From the NCBI GenBank assembly GCA_029990175.1, contig JARKIP010000011.1:5766001-5830000 (forward strand): DNA of 64,000 bases. The letters are read 5' to 3'. The translations under genes and the position numbers were made by a program. Positions 1 to 10,364 of the stretch are shown here, in pieces. The notes beneath the pieces were generated by a model that was not told the origin of the DNA, searched no databases, and saw nothing but the letters and a program-made list of their open reading frames with translations. Position 1 is the stretch's first letter; every line of letters begins with the position of its first letter. Source of the DNA: Petunia secreta (taxonomy: Eukaryota > Streptophyta > Magnoliopsida > Solanales > Solanaceae).

Positions 1-1822
1 TTTGCCTAATCGATTCAATTAAAACGTAACCGTTAACTTTATTAAATGACAAATTGAGACTCCCCAAATTTGCCTGAAAAAAAATATAGATTATGAAATG
101 TATATACGATAGGCTGTTTAGTAAATTGAAACAAACTTTGGGCTGCACTTTTTTAAAAAAAAAAAGATAAAATGGCTCTACCTTTATCAAAATGTGGGCT
201 GAATAATTTGTGAAAATAGGCCGTTTTAAGGTCTACCTTACAAGAATTAAATCACATTTTTACATGTGGTGGGTGTTTATAAAAATAGCAATTGTTTAAT
301 AAATGATGGTTATTGCCGCAATTCATTTTGAACCCATTGAAACTTTATTTAAATGGCTTAACTTAACAAACGAATGGCATGTTAAACAGGCCAACTTTGC
401 AAAAGATTGGCACGTGCTTAGTTATTTATTTAAGTACAATTTCGACCTATTTTCGCAAATGCCTACCGTCTGTTCATTAGCTTCACGTTTATTAACATTT
501 GCAATTATGACCATATTTTGACTAATTCTTTCAAAGATAACCACGACTTAATAATTTCGAAATTTGCAGGTATATACCAATATATAGAGAATAGCCCAGT
601 TTACAGAAATAACCAGATTTTAACATTTTGCAATTTCAATGGTTAAAACCTAAATTTGCCTCATCTTTAACATGTTGTCCAGATTTTTAAAAAAAATTGC
701 ACCAATGGCCACATTTGCAGAAAACGACCCAGAAAAATAAGAAATTATAATACACGGCTGTTTCTATGCAATAGTGCCCAGAAAAATAAAAATTTTCAGT
801 TAACCGGTAGCCGTACTTTAGTTATTTTTCCTTATATATGCTTGGCTACCACAACACAAATATTGAGTATAACGTTTGCATGCAAATAGCCATAATTTAT
901 GTCTTGTTTTAACACAGCCACAAGTTGATTAAAAGTTTAACATATCATCATACATACATCGCTTGTAGGTCATGAACATGCTGATTTTTCATGGTATTTC
1001 TAGCAAAAAGAAACATTCAACAATATTGCAAGGTTCGTTTGTGTTTACCTTTGAAGCCGAAAGTCCCTAGCCAACGACAAATGTAACAATCAAGAAAAAC
1101 ACAACCAAAGGCAAACAGCTTTTAATTCCAGAACCAGCAGCTAAACGGCTCCTTTATACCCTTATTCAACTTTTAAAACATTAAGATTTATGCTCCAAAA
1201 GACCTTAGGTGTAAGGCTTTTGGTTCTAAATCTAACTCTCAAACTTAGCCCTTTTTTTTCAAGTGTTTTCAACTCTCAATTGAGTGCTATTTCAGCTGGT
1301 TCTACTATGTGTTTTCAGCTGTTGTTGGTGTCAAAGAGGGCAATAAATGGCCCTCTTTATAGCTGAAATTCAAGGCCTAAAGGTGGGGGCTAAGAGGTGG
1401 AGTGTGGACTTGTACAAAAGTACAAGCCCACACCTCTATACTTGAGAGTTTTTGGACCCATTTTTTTTTCAGAAAATACAGCAGCTATAGGGCCATGTTT
1501 CAGCCCTCTAAACAGTCCCAAAATGATGAAATATGTACAAGTAAGGTCCTCTAAAAGGACCCCCATTACTCATTACATTACTAGAAGGTAACTAGGACCA
1601 ATTAAGTCAACTAGAACAGCCCCAAAGTAACTAAAATATACCAAATGCAACCAGATTCTAACTTCATCTAACAATGTCTAAATCCAATTCCTAGAAAGCT
1701 AAACTAAGGGTCAGGCAAGCTACTAAGCAAGGCTCTCTATGCTTAAACACCAGAAACACACAAGAAGTTATATGCTAATCATTACGCTAAACATCAGTAG
1801 GCAAAAGCAAGCACACAAATCA
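1..1822. other. A+T-rich intergenic DNA, no gene seen
   Basis: I see no credible coding exon on either strand. The few short open frames show no recognisable domain and no exon-intron signals. The stretch is A+T-rich and probably old repeat DNA, but I could not find its ends or duplications. Confidence 0.6.
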
Positions 1823-1933
<111 letters not shown>

Positions 1934-4600
1934 CCAAACTCGAGCATACTCACATCAGCTTTGCAATTGACCCCAAACAAACTTAAACAGGCCACTCTTA
2001 TAACTAAACAATTCACTAATCATTTAAGACAATACATTTCATACTTGACAGTAAACGGGCACTAGTTAAATTTAAACTAAACAAAACTAATAGACTTGAC
2101 GATCCCACAATTAAATCCATCAATAACTCATACTACTTGCGTACATAGTCAATATAAAGCTAAGCAGTAAACAGTGAAACGATTGATACATTCTACAGCT
2201 ATTTCCATGAGTTTACACAATTAAACACACATATTTTGCTTTCATGAATCAAACCAGACCAAGTTAATATGATTTCGCCTAAGCTAATCATCAAACCAAG
2301 CAATATGTCAAAGCCATTTCTTTTGATAAATGCAGTTTTCAGCTTATTTCAGACTAAACAATGCAAACCAACAGAAAACGGGACATGGAACAAAATCAGA
2401 CATGAGCTTAATATTGAACAAACTGAATTCAGATTTATAAGCAGAACCGGCACTAGCTATACATGATTTTCAAGTCTAATCATCTAAACTAACAACACTA
2501 AACTAAAACAAACAGTAAACAAAAGGAGATGAAACAAAACAATTGGGATTTACTTGTAACCCGTGAAAGCCAAAACACGACCAGCACTGCCCTCGATCAG
2601 CTTCCCATTGTCGCCACTGCTGCCTCGCTCCGTTTCACATTAATCGCAGCAGTATCATAGTTCTCCATCATCGCAACCTTGCCATCACTCCATATCACCA
2701 TCGCTCGCTAAACAAAACTTCCTCGTCTCAGCCCCGAACCCCGCTGCCCCGCTGCTTCTACCACTGTCGCTGCTTTATATCGCAGTGAATCATCAACATC
2801 ACAGCCTCACGAACTCACTCATTGCACTCACGTCGTCACTATTTCATCATCGCTCGCTAAACAAATCACCACCATAAATAAACTATAAACAGCCCCCTCC
2901 GTTCAAAAAGACCAAAACAGCCCCGCTCCGCTAACAACTAATCATCACAGCTTAAACCAAACATCACCCTCACCTCACTAGCCTAAAACAGCCCCCCCCC
3001 CCTTCCCCGGCATCATGATAAACAATAGCAGCATCGACACCATAACAACAACAAAGAAACAGAAAAAGAAAAAATGAGAAGAAGAACAGAAACGAAGGAA
3101 AAAAAAACAAAATGGAGCAGAAACGGAAACGGGTAACGGGTATTGGGATATGGGGATGCGAGGGTGAGAGAGGAGGGTGAGGAGAAAGGCAAGAGCCAAG
3201 AACTTACCGGAAAAAAGTCAAGGTGGCCGGATTTCGGGTTTGATCGGAACTTTGACCGTCGATCTACGAAAATCGGCTATGAATTTGAGAAAACCAATAG
3301 CATGAATGGCAAGAGGGTCTCGAGATCTTTCCAATGATATATAATTTGTATTTTTCCGGCCACCGGAGGTGGTGGCCGGCGGCGGAGCAGTGGTGGCTCC
3401 GCCGTGGGAGGGGAATTCCGGCGGGGCTGGGAAAAATTGGCAAGAGTTCCCCCTTTTTCTGATTTTTGTGTATAATGAGCAAAAATGTGGATTCTTGTCT
3501 TATATATTGCGAGTGTGGGCCGGGTCAGGGGGAGTGGGCTTGGGTTAAGGAGTGGGCTAATATTTTTTTCACAAATGACCATTTAAATGGTTGATACACA
3601 CACAACTAACTAAAAATTAACCATATACTTTACAATACTATCACAATTAAATTATAGAATCAAAAATTAAACACATAACAAGTAATTTTTGGCAATTTTC
3701 ATAGTTTACATCCTAATTAATGATAATTTTAGTTAAGAATAAACACTAAAAATCCAGAAAAAATTGACGACACGTCCTAAGAATCTAATACGACTATTCT
3801 GAGCAATTTTGAATTTGGTGCCAAACTTAGGTGATTACAACATGAACCACCCATAAAATGAACGCCACCCTAGACCAACTCAATGCCACCCCCTGCTTCA
3901 ATTTCCAATCAACACACAGCCATAGCGACAAACCCAAACCCAACTGCAACACCACTCACAAAATTGACACATGCCACCAGCCTTATCCCATCCTAAATCC
4001 ACCATTATCAGTTGTGGAATCAAAGAAAAATGAGAAAATAGGAGAAACGGGACAGAGGGAGAGCCGGAAAATGTATAATTTGGCTGGAGGGAGGTTATCG
4101 CCGGCAGTCGTGGTGGATTCCGGCGAAAGGAAAACTTTTTTGCAACATTTCGGTTTATCTCTGAGTTTAGGGAAAAACTCACCAAAAATAGTAAGAAAAA
4201 TGGGTTTTAAACAAAGGGCCAACGGGTCGGGTGAAAACTGATATTGGGCTAGGTCAATGACTGAATGGGCTGATTGCTTTCCTTGCTTTTCTTTTGTCAA
4301 ATGGCCACTAAAATAGTACTTGCTAATTTAAGATGGTCAAAGTTAAACTAACAACTAGCACAAAATAATTAATCACAAAATTAATAATAAAACGCCCACA
4401 AGAGTTATTTTTAATTAGAACAACATGTCAAAGAAATATTGCTCACAACATTTTTCTTTTTATCATTTTTTTGTATTTTTTGATTGATTAATTAATACAA
4501 ATGGCTAAACACATGATAAAATCTAGCAAAGAGGCATATGATAATTAGCACATATATATTACGCAATTTCATTTTTTTTGTTCCAAAATTAGGTGATTAC
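1934..4600. other. Gene-less repetitive DNA with two loosely similar blocks
   Basis: No gene is visible. Two blocks, roughly 3100-3840 and 3890-4600, follow the same order: a purine-rich part with ATGAGAA-like runs, a G+C-rich CCGGCGG part, an A+T-rich part, then the shared ending TTAGGTGATTACA (3828-3840 and 4588-4600). This looks like two diverged copies of one repeat, possibly LTRs, but divergence is high and I could not define termini. Confidence 0.35.
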
Positions 4601-4806
4601 AGGGGCTTGCAGACAAAGTCTCTAAAAGTCTTGGCTATTGCCAAGAGTTGCTGCTCTAGTGCAATAGGCATCTAGGAGAGACTTCTTCGCAAGACCTTAA
4701 GCACACAAAGGGCATCACTTTTACCATGATCCTGCTTCTATCAAAGCGATCTGAGTACGAAATTCTAAACATATCATTCGTCTTGATTATGTGCAGGATT
4801 AGCACT

Positions 4807-5121
4807 ATGGCAACTCGCTACATTTATATAGCTTATAATGGGAAATGAGATGCAAACAACAAATACATCAACCATGATATAAAGTTGATACTTGTCAAAG
4901 ACGGTATAAGCTACCACGTATTTGAAAAAGAAATTTGTAATGCTCTAACCATCAACACTGATGTAAGTGAAGCAAAGATAAGGTTTGACACGAATCTAGA
5001 AAGGTGCAGAGGCATGATGGTAACAAATGATCAAGAACTTATCACTTGCATGTATTTGCTGAAGAATGATGAGAATTTCAGAAAATCATGCTTCATAGTA
5101 GAAGTTATTAAAAGGGACTGA
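4807..5121 (+). pseudogene. MULE transposase N-terminal fragment, broken
   Basis: Starting at the ATG at 4807 the frame reads MATRYIYIAYNGK, then a TGA where the family normally has Trp (NGKW or NGEW), then continues to a TGA at 5119-5121. The later part has YHVFEKEICNAL and ends FIVEVIKRD. The opening resembles the start of the MuDR-related protein at 8645 (YxxxxxxGxW near residue 15), which is followed there by a recognisable MuDR DNA-binding domain. Only the N-terminal part remains here: no zinc-binding MuDR domain and no DDE catalytic domain follow. Non-functional. The family assignment rests on likeness to the right copy. Confidence 0.45.
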
Positions 5122-5739
5122 CATGTCAAAAAATCCTGCTTCTTTGTGAATGAAGCTGACCATAGCATGGTGTTGCATCAAAAGGAAGGGCAATTATTAT
5201 TATAAATTTTTTTTAAAATCAAACGTGATTGGAAAGTTAATATTATCAATAAACTGAACTATTGGTAATAGCCAAGACTTTACACTCATACATATAACCA
5301 ATTCAATTTAACTTGATATAAAATCTTGGCAAAGGGTAAGATATTTCCTACCAAAACTTATTTATCGACTTTAATATTAGAAATAATTAACTTGCATTGA
5401 TGTCTTGTCATAGGCAATAGTATTGGCAACTAAATTGACACCAAGTCTTCGCAAAAATATTACCAGCACAACCCTCCATGAATTATTTATCAATTTTAAA
5501 TTAATTATATAATATTAGAATTGGAATTAATTAACTAGAATTCAATTGGCAAGACTTTCCATTTAAATGTGTTCACCCCACAACAACTAAAATGCTTTAA
5601 AGTCCTGCAATTGCCAACACTTCAAGTTCATCAGATTCAAAGCAACTTCAGTCTTTAAAATAACAAAAATATCAAACATTCACATAAACACAACAAACAC
5701 GGTAAATACAAAATACACGTAATGAAAAACTACTCAACA

Positions 5740-5960
5740 GCTTTCTCTAACTCTTTTGTAGTACTAAAAGTCTCATTTAGACTATTACAGGGATCATTTT
5801 GCGACGGAGATAACAAATAAAAATTTGGAAATTCATCGCCCACATCACATTTTTGCCTTGGAATTCATCAGAAGATCTTGGCTGACTTATAAAATCATCC
5901 ACCACATCAAAATGTACATGATCAGGATCAGGAGATTGAAGAGTCAATATCCATTACCTA
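5740..5960 (-). pseudogene. Fragment like the start of the DUF1985-type gene
   Basis: On the minus strand, near 5817-5845, the translation reads FPNFYLLSPS. This closely matches TPNFYLLSSS at the start of the leftward gene of the right-hand element (12145 downward). Upstream in the minus sense a further acidic stretch (DVVDDFISQPRSSDEF) is in a different frame, so at least one frameshift is present. Only the N-terminus survives; no DUF1985 core is visible downstream. The match supports descent of the two elements from one family. Confidence 0.45.
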
Positions 5961-6090
5961 CAAAATTTTAAAAAACAACAGTGGCAAGTCATAATAACAA
6001 AACAATGAAACAATAATGAAAATACCATATACAAACATACAATGACAACTACTGAACGAATGACTTATGAAAAGAGTAAGCTACAGAAAA

Positions 6091-6601
6091 TGTCTCTACA
6101 ACTATTGTCAATAGCCAACACTTTAAACTCTAGTAGAAGAGACAACTTGTACAAATAGTCTCTGCAAGTATTGACAATTGCCAAGACTTTAAACTCTACT
6201 GGAAGGAGCAACTTGTACAAATAGTCTCTACAAGTATTTACAATGGCCAAGATTTTTACCTACATTGCAGTGCAAAACTTGCAGAGAAAGTCTCTGCAAC
6301 TTTTGGCAATAGCCAAGACTTTAAGTTTTGCTGCAAGGGGAACCTTACGCTAAAAATCTCTAAGAGTATTGGCAATTGCCAAGACTTCTACCTCTACTGC
6401 AGCGAACAAGTTGGAGACAAAGTCTCTACAACTCTTGGCAATAGCCATGTTTCTAAGTTCTGGTAGAAGCGACAAATTACACAAAACATCTTTGCAAGTA
6501 TTGGCAATAGCCAAGACTTTAAACTCTACTGCAATAAGCAACTTGCAGAGAAAGTCTATGCAACTCTTGGCCATGGTCAAGATTTTAAGCTCTATGCAAT
6601 A
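6091..6601. repeat. ~66-bp tandem array with a TTGGCAAT-type palindromic core
   Basis: Eight copies start near 6091, 6158, 6224, 6290, 6356, 6421, 6488 and 6554, a steady 66-67 bp step. Each has GTCTCTGCAA, then a core close to TTGGCAATAGCCAA, then AGACTTTAAACTCTACTGCA. In the copy at 6369-6382 the core is the perfect palindrome TTGGCAATTGCCAA. Because 66 is divisible by three, both strands stay open over several units. On the minus strand this gives a 22-residue repeat of the form EFKVLAIxNTCRDxLxKL. Confidence 0.85.
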
Positions 6602-7117
6602 ACATGAATATCTAATAACCATAGGCAATAAAAACCTTCAAATCACCATAATCAAGCAATATACAAGCAAAAAAATTCACAGGAACCTCAAACTTAATTC
6701 AACAATCATAGATCGAAATGAAAAAAACTAACAGATAAATATATAAACAATAAGTATAAAAAAGTAACATGAAAAAATAAATGTAGATAAATGATTACAC
6801 GAAATAAAAATTATAATATAACGAAAAAATAATAGAACAAATATACGAAAAAGAGAAAATAAAAAACCTCAAATCTCCAGCACACAAAGAATAAAGAAGG
6901 AGGCCAGGAATGGAAAAAGAGAGAGAAATCTGTTCAGCGTGAATTAAGTAGGTCGGGGGCAAAATAGTCCTTTTATAGGAGGAGGTATGATGTGGAGGGT
7001 ATTTACTTAAAATATTTGTAATTGGAGGCAATTAGGTAAGACCAGGTCTTATTGAGGGCACTGGGTGAAATTTTTTGAGTAAAATTAAGATGCTCAAGTA
7101 TTATTCAATAATGTATT

Positions 7118-7683
7118 TTAGAGCCTGTTTAGATGGACTTATTTTAAATAGCTTATAAGTGTAAATCTTTTGCGTATGGGTCTGTTTGACGCGCGCTAAT
7201 TGATCCGTAGCCACCAAAAATAAATTCGTTGAGAAATAGCCACCTCCAGACAAGTCCCAGTATAAAATACTGAGATCACTTAAACATCAAAGTCCCAATA
7301 TTTTATACTGGGATTATATATATATATATAAAGCACCAGGGGAATACCCCATAAAACCTGGGACTAGTCCGGGTTGTTTGCCAATGCTAATAGAGTGTAT
7401 GTGCGCGCGGTGGCTATTCCTCAATTAATTCTAAGACGGTGGATAATTCTCATTTAACGTGTCCAAAAATGGCTACTCATCAAAATCACCCCTTATAAGC
7501 TATAAGTTACTTATAAGTCACTTTTGAGAAGTTGCGATTTTTTAATTTCTCACTTTTGGCTTATTTTAAGTACATTAGTGCTTATAAGCCCATGTCTTTT
7601 TAAGTTACCAAACACGCATTAATGAACTTATAAGCACATATGTGCTTTTAAGCCACTTTTAAGCTTATCCAAACATGCTCTAA
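7118..7683. mobile_element. TIR element (MITE) with a second insertion inside
   Basis: The left end TTTAGAGCCTGTTTAGATGG and the inverted right end TTTAGAGCATGTTTGGATAA match over most of about 24 bp, and both arms continue with TTATAAG-rich sequence. The middle (about 7190-7490) is different in character and looks like a separate insertion. Its edges carry inverted likeness (GTAGCCAC at the left, GTGGCTA-like at the right), and it contains the palindrome CCCAGTATAAAATACTG near 7257 and a TA run near 7320. The flanks are only TA on each side; a longer target duplication is not clear. Superfamily not assigned. Confidence 0.55.
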
Positions 7684-8163
7684 ACTACCATTTTCTTTAT
7701 GTTATATAGAATGATGGAATGTAGATTTTAAACTAATGGGTCATGTTGAGCGGGTCAGAATATGACATATTGTTTTACCCATCTTGACCCAACTCATCTT
7801 AGACTAGGTAAAATTAAGGTTGGATTGGACATTGACCCACTTAATGACTAGCTCTACTTGACTTGCCCAACTTAAACTCGATCTGCCCATTCGTCACAAC
7901 GATCTATAAACACAACAATAGAGTTGAACCACAATTAAAGAAAATTGCTCCCACACCAGCAACAACGACAAGTTGTGTGGTTTGGACCAGCAACAACAAC
8001 TCGTAGTACGGACAGGGAATATAGGGATGAACGTCAACGTCAGCAGGGTTGGGGAGGGAGCGGAGGGCTGCCACCAGTGAAGAAAGGGAAGAGGTGAAGG
8101 AGATATGTTTTGTAGCTTTTTTCAAAATGTTTCCATACTTGGTAAACTAGTAAAAATATCAAA

Positions 8164-8211
<48 letters not shown>

Positions 8212-8301
8212 TATAATAATAATAATAATAATAATAAAATCCATAGAATGGCCCATAGGATATTTTTTTATTAACTGAGAATTATGTTTCATTTTTTTAC
8301 A
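7684..8301. repeat. Intergenic DNA with an interrupted (AAT)n microsatellite
   Basis: The microsatellite lies at about 8164-8237: some 16 AAT units, one interruption, then about 7 more. The rest of this interval has no credible gene; a short minus-strand open frame at 7904-8125 has no family likeness. Confidence 0.8.
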
Positions 8302-8644
8302 GGGAAATTTACAAAAATACCCAAGAAACCCTAATTATTTACATCACATTATCCATTACATTTTTGCCCGTACTTTATTTACACTCTATGCACATTTCAT
8401 AAAACACAGTCTCTGTCTTTCCTGTTACCCGCGAATTTCACTCTGTTTCATAGGATCTCTTCTTCAAAATTTTCTCCGCTTTTCAAACGATTTTTTCAAA
8501 TCAACTGCTCAAATTGTCGCAATTTTTTTATGATTTTCAAATTTTTTCATCAGATTTTCCTATTAATCGTCCTAAATCACTAATTCAAAATCATGTTTTC
8601 TGAAATTTAGGTAAGTTTTCCATTATACAGCATATCGTTTCCTA

Positions 8645-10197
8645 ATGGATGATGAATATTGCTACATTTTAGTTCAACATAGCGGAAATTGGACTGAAAA
8701 TCATATATATCAAAATTTTCAAGTTGAAGCATCATCGATCAGATCGTGTTCTAATTTTTTGGAATTTCATAACACAATCCGACAAATTCCTCTCCTATCT
8801 ATTGCTAACGGATTCCTTGATATCAAATACTCCGTGAAGCAAGGTATTCTGCCTATCACAGTATATAATGATATGAGAGTTGTTGTGTATTTTGGCTTGA
8901 AGAAAAAGAAATCGGATATAACTGATTATCCTTTGTGTCTCGTTCAGTGTTAACGATTTGATTGCGACTAGTTCAACTACTAATGTTGCTACTGCATCAG
9001 CAAGTATACCACTGCAACAGTATACTGGAGAAGTTGCTGACAGTATATATCTTTGTGAGAATGCGGCAAGTCAGATGTAAATTAGTGATGACATAATAAT
9101 TGACAATCCTTTTCATCAGATGATTGCAATAGGACAAGTTTTCGTGGAAAAGGAAATTTTGAGCACAGTTGTAAAGCGTTATGCAATTCATAAGAAATTT
9201 CAATTTAAAGTTGATAAATCGTGCTAAAAAAGGTAAGTAAATCGTGTGCTTTTGCTCTAGGATTTATATCTAAATGACTAATTTGGGCAGTGTATACCAT
9301 AGAGGAGCACTGTTGTAATCAGTATACTCTAGGAGGTATACAGTACTTATTTGACCACTGCTTTTGTATAGATCAACCTAAATTTTAACAGTATACCATA
9401 GGGGTATACTGCTGAATGCAGTATACTGTAGAGGGTGTACAGTACATTTGTGGCGCTATTTTCGTACACTCCAACCTATTTGAACAGTGTATACCGTAGA
9501 GGTATACTGCTGTAATCAGTATATTCTAGGGCGTATACAGTGCTTATTTGACCACTGCTTTTGTAAAGATCAACTTAAATTTTAACAGTATATCATAGGG
9601 GTATACTGCTGAATGCAATATACTGTAGGGGTATATAGTGCATATGTGGCACTGGTTTGGTACACTCCAACATATTTGAGTAGTGTATACCATAGAGATA
9701 TACTGGTGTATTCGGTATACTCTAGGGGGTTATACAGTGATTATTTGACCCCTGTTTTCAGCATACTCTACGAGGTATACAGTGCTTATTTCACCGCTGT
9801 TTTAAAATACATAAATTCAGTATATTGTCGTGGTATATAATGCATGTTTTGGTATGCTCTACACTAATTTAGGAAATATAACATAGTTGTATACTTCTGA
9901 ATTCACTATACTGTAGGGGCATATACAGTAATTAATTTACTGCAGCTTTGGCATAGCTGATATAACATTAAAATCTTATTTTAAAATCAGGTATTACCTT
10001 GTTTGTGTTGATGAACAGTGCCATTGGAATCTTAAGGCTTACATAATTGGACAAACAAAACTTTTCAGAGTAACAAGTTTGTATGATGAGCACAATTGTG
10101 CAAATTGACGAAAGATTTGGCGAACAGAGACAAGCCACTTCTGTTATAGTTGGTGGGTTGATAAAAGACAAGTTTACTGATCCTAAAATGGTAACAT
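8645..10197 (+). pseudogene. MuDR-type transposase relic, N-terminal and DNA-binding regions
   Basis: The frame from 8645 gives an N-terminal region containing HSGNW and, further on, YNDMRVVVYFGLKKKK and TDYPLCL, typical of the start of plant MULE transposases. A frameshift near 8945 and a TAA near 9078 break it. It then reads IGQVFVEKEILSTVVKRYA (about 9129-9185), the start of the MuDR DNA-binding domain. The domain is split by an intron (donor GTAAGT at 9233, acceptor AG at 9990) and resumes as YYLVCVDEQCHWNLKAYI, RVTSLYDEHNCA, with the expected C..C..H..C zinc-type residues. A one-base shift follows, then FGEQRQATSVIVGGLIKDKF. The catalytic domain is missing. Exon phases match exactly across the intron, and that intron is filled by the 9280-9960 array. 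Confidence 0.7.
9280..9960. repeat. Higher-order array of GTATAC-palindrome repeats in the transposase intron
   Basis: The array consists of pairs of short inverted motifs (CAGTATACC..GGTATACTG). The anchor AACAGT(G)TATACC recurs near 9288, 9388, 9484, 9583 and 9680, a step of about 97 bp. Alternate copies are the more alike, sharing for example TTATTTGACCACTGCTTTTG or the TACACTCCAAC segment, so the true unit is about 195 bp made of two ~97-bp halves. The array decays toward 9960. Confidence 0.85.
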
Positions 10198-10214
10198 GAC
10201 TCGTATTAACTTAG

Positions 10215-10350
10215 ACACAAATTAACTTGGTATACCAAAAAAGATATACTGCATACTAAAAAAGTATGCAGTATACTCCAAACGGTATGCAATTAAAACA
10301 TAGCGCCTATTAACTTAGACACAAATTAATTTGGTAGATTCAAAAAAGGT
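10215..10350. repeat. Short block of GTATAC-type repeats between the convergent genes
   Basis: Several GGTATACC, GTATACTG and AGTATGCAGTATAC motifs lie between the ends of the rightward transposase relic and the leftward DUF1985 relic. They are the same family as the arrays at 9280-9960 and 11440-11700. Confidence 0.7.
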
Positions 10351-10364
10351 ATACAGTGTACAAA

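Larger units (their letters stand above)
4601..7070. mobile_element. Decayed Mutator-like element (left copy)
   Basis: This stretch has the same design as the better preserved element at 8302-12507: a rightward transposase N-terminal fragment (4807-5121), a leftward fragment resembling the start of the DUF1985-type gene (about 5740-5960), and an array of palindrome-containing tandem repeats (6091-6601). Single degenerate copies of the array core also occur near 4622, 5268 and 5600, which ties the stretch together. The element ends are not defined; the limits given are approximate. The remainder (5122-5740 and 6602-7070) is A+T-rich without other visible content. Confidence 0.5.

Noticed and set aside
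6091..6601. CRISPR-like array
   Set aside because: The repeats are contiguous and degenerate with no unique spacers, in a plant genome; it is a tandem array.
7904..8125. Minus-strand 73-codon frame
   Set aside because: No domain, no splice context, lies in intergenic repeat DNA.
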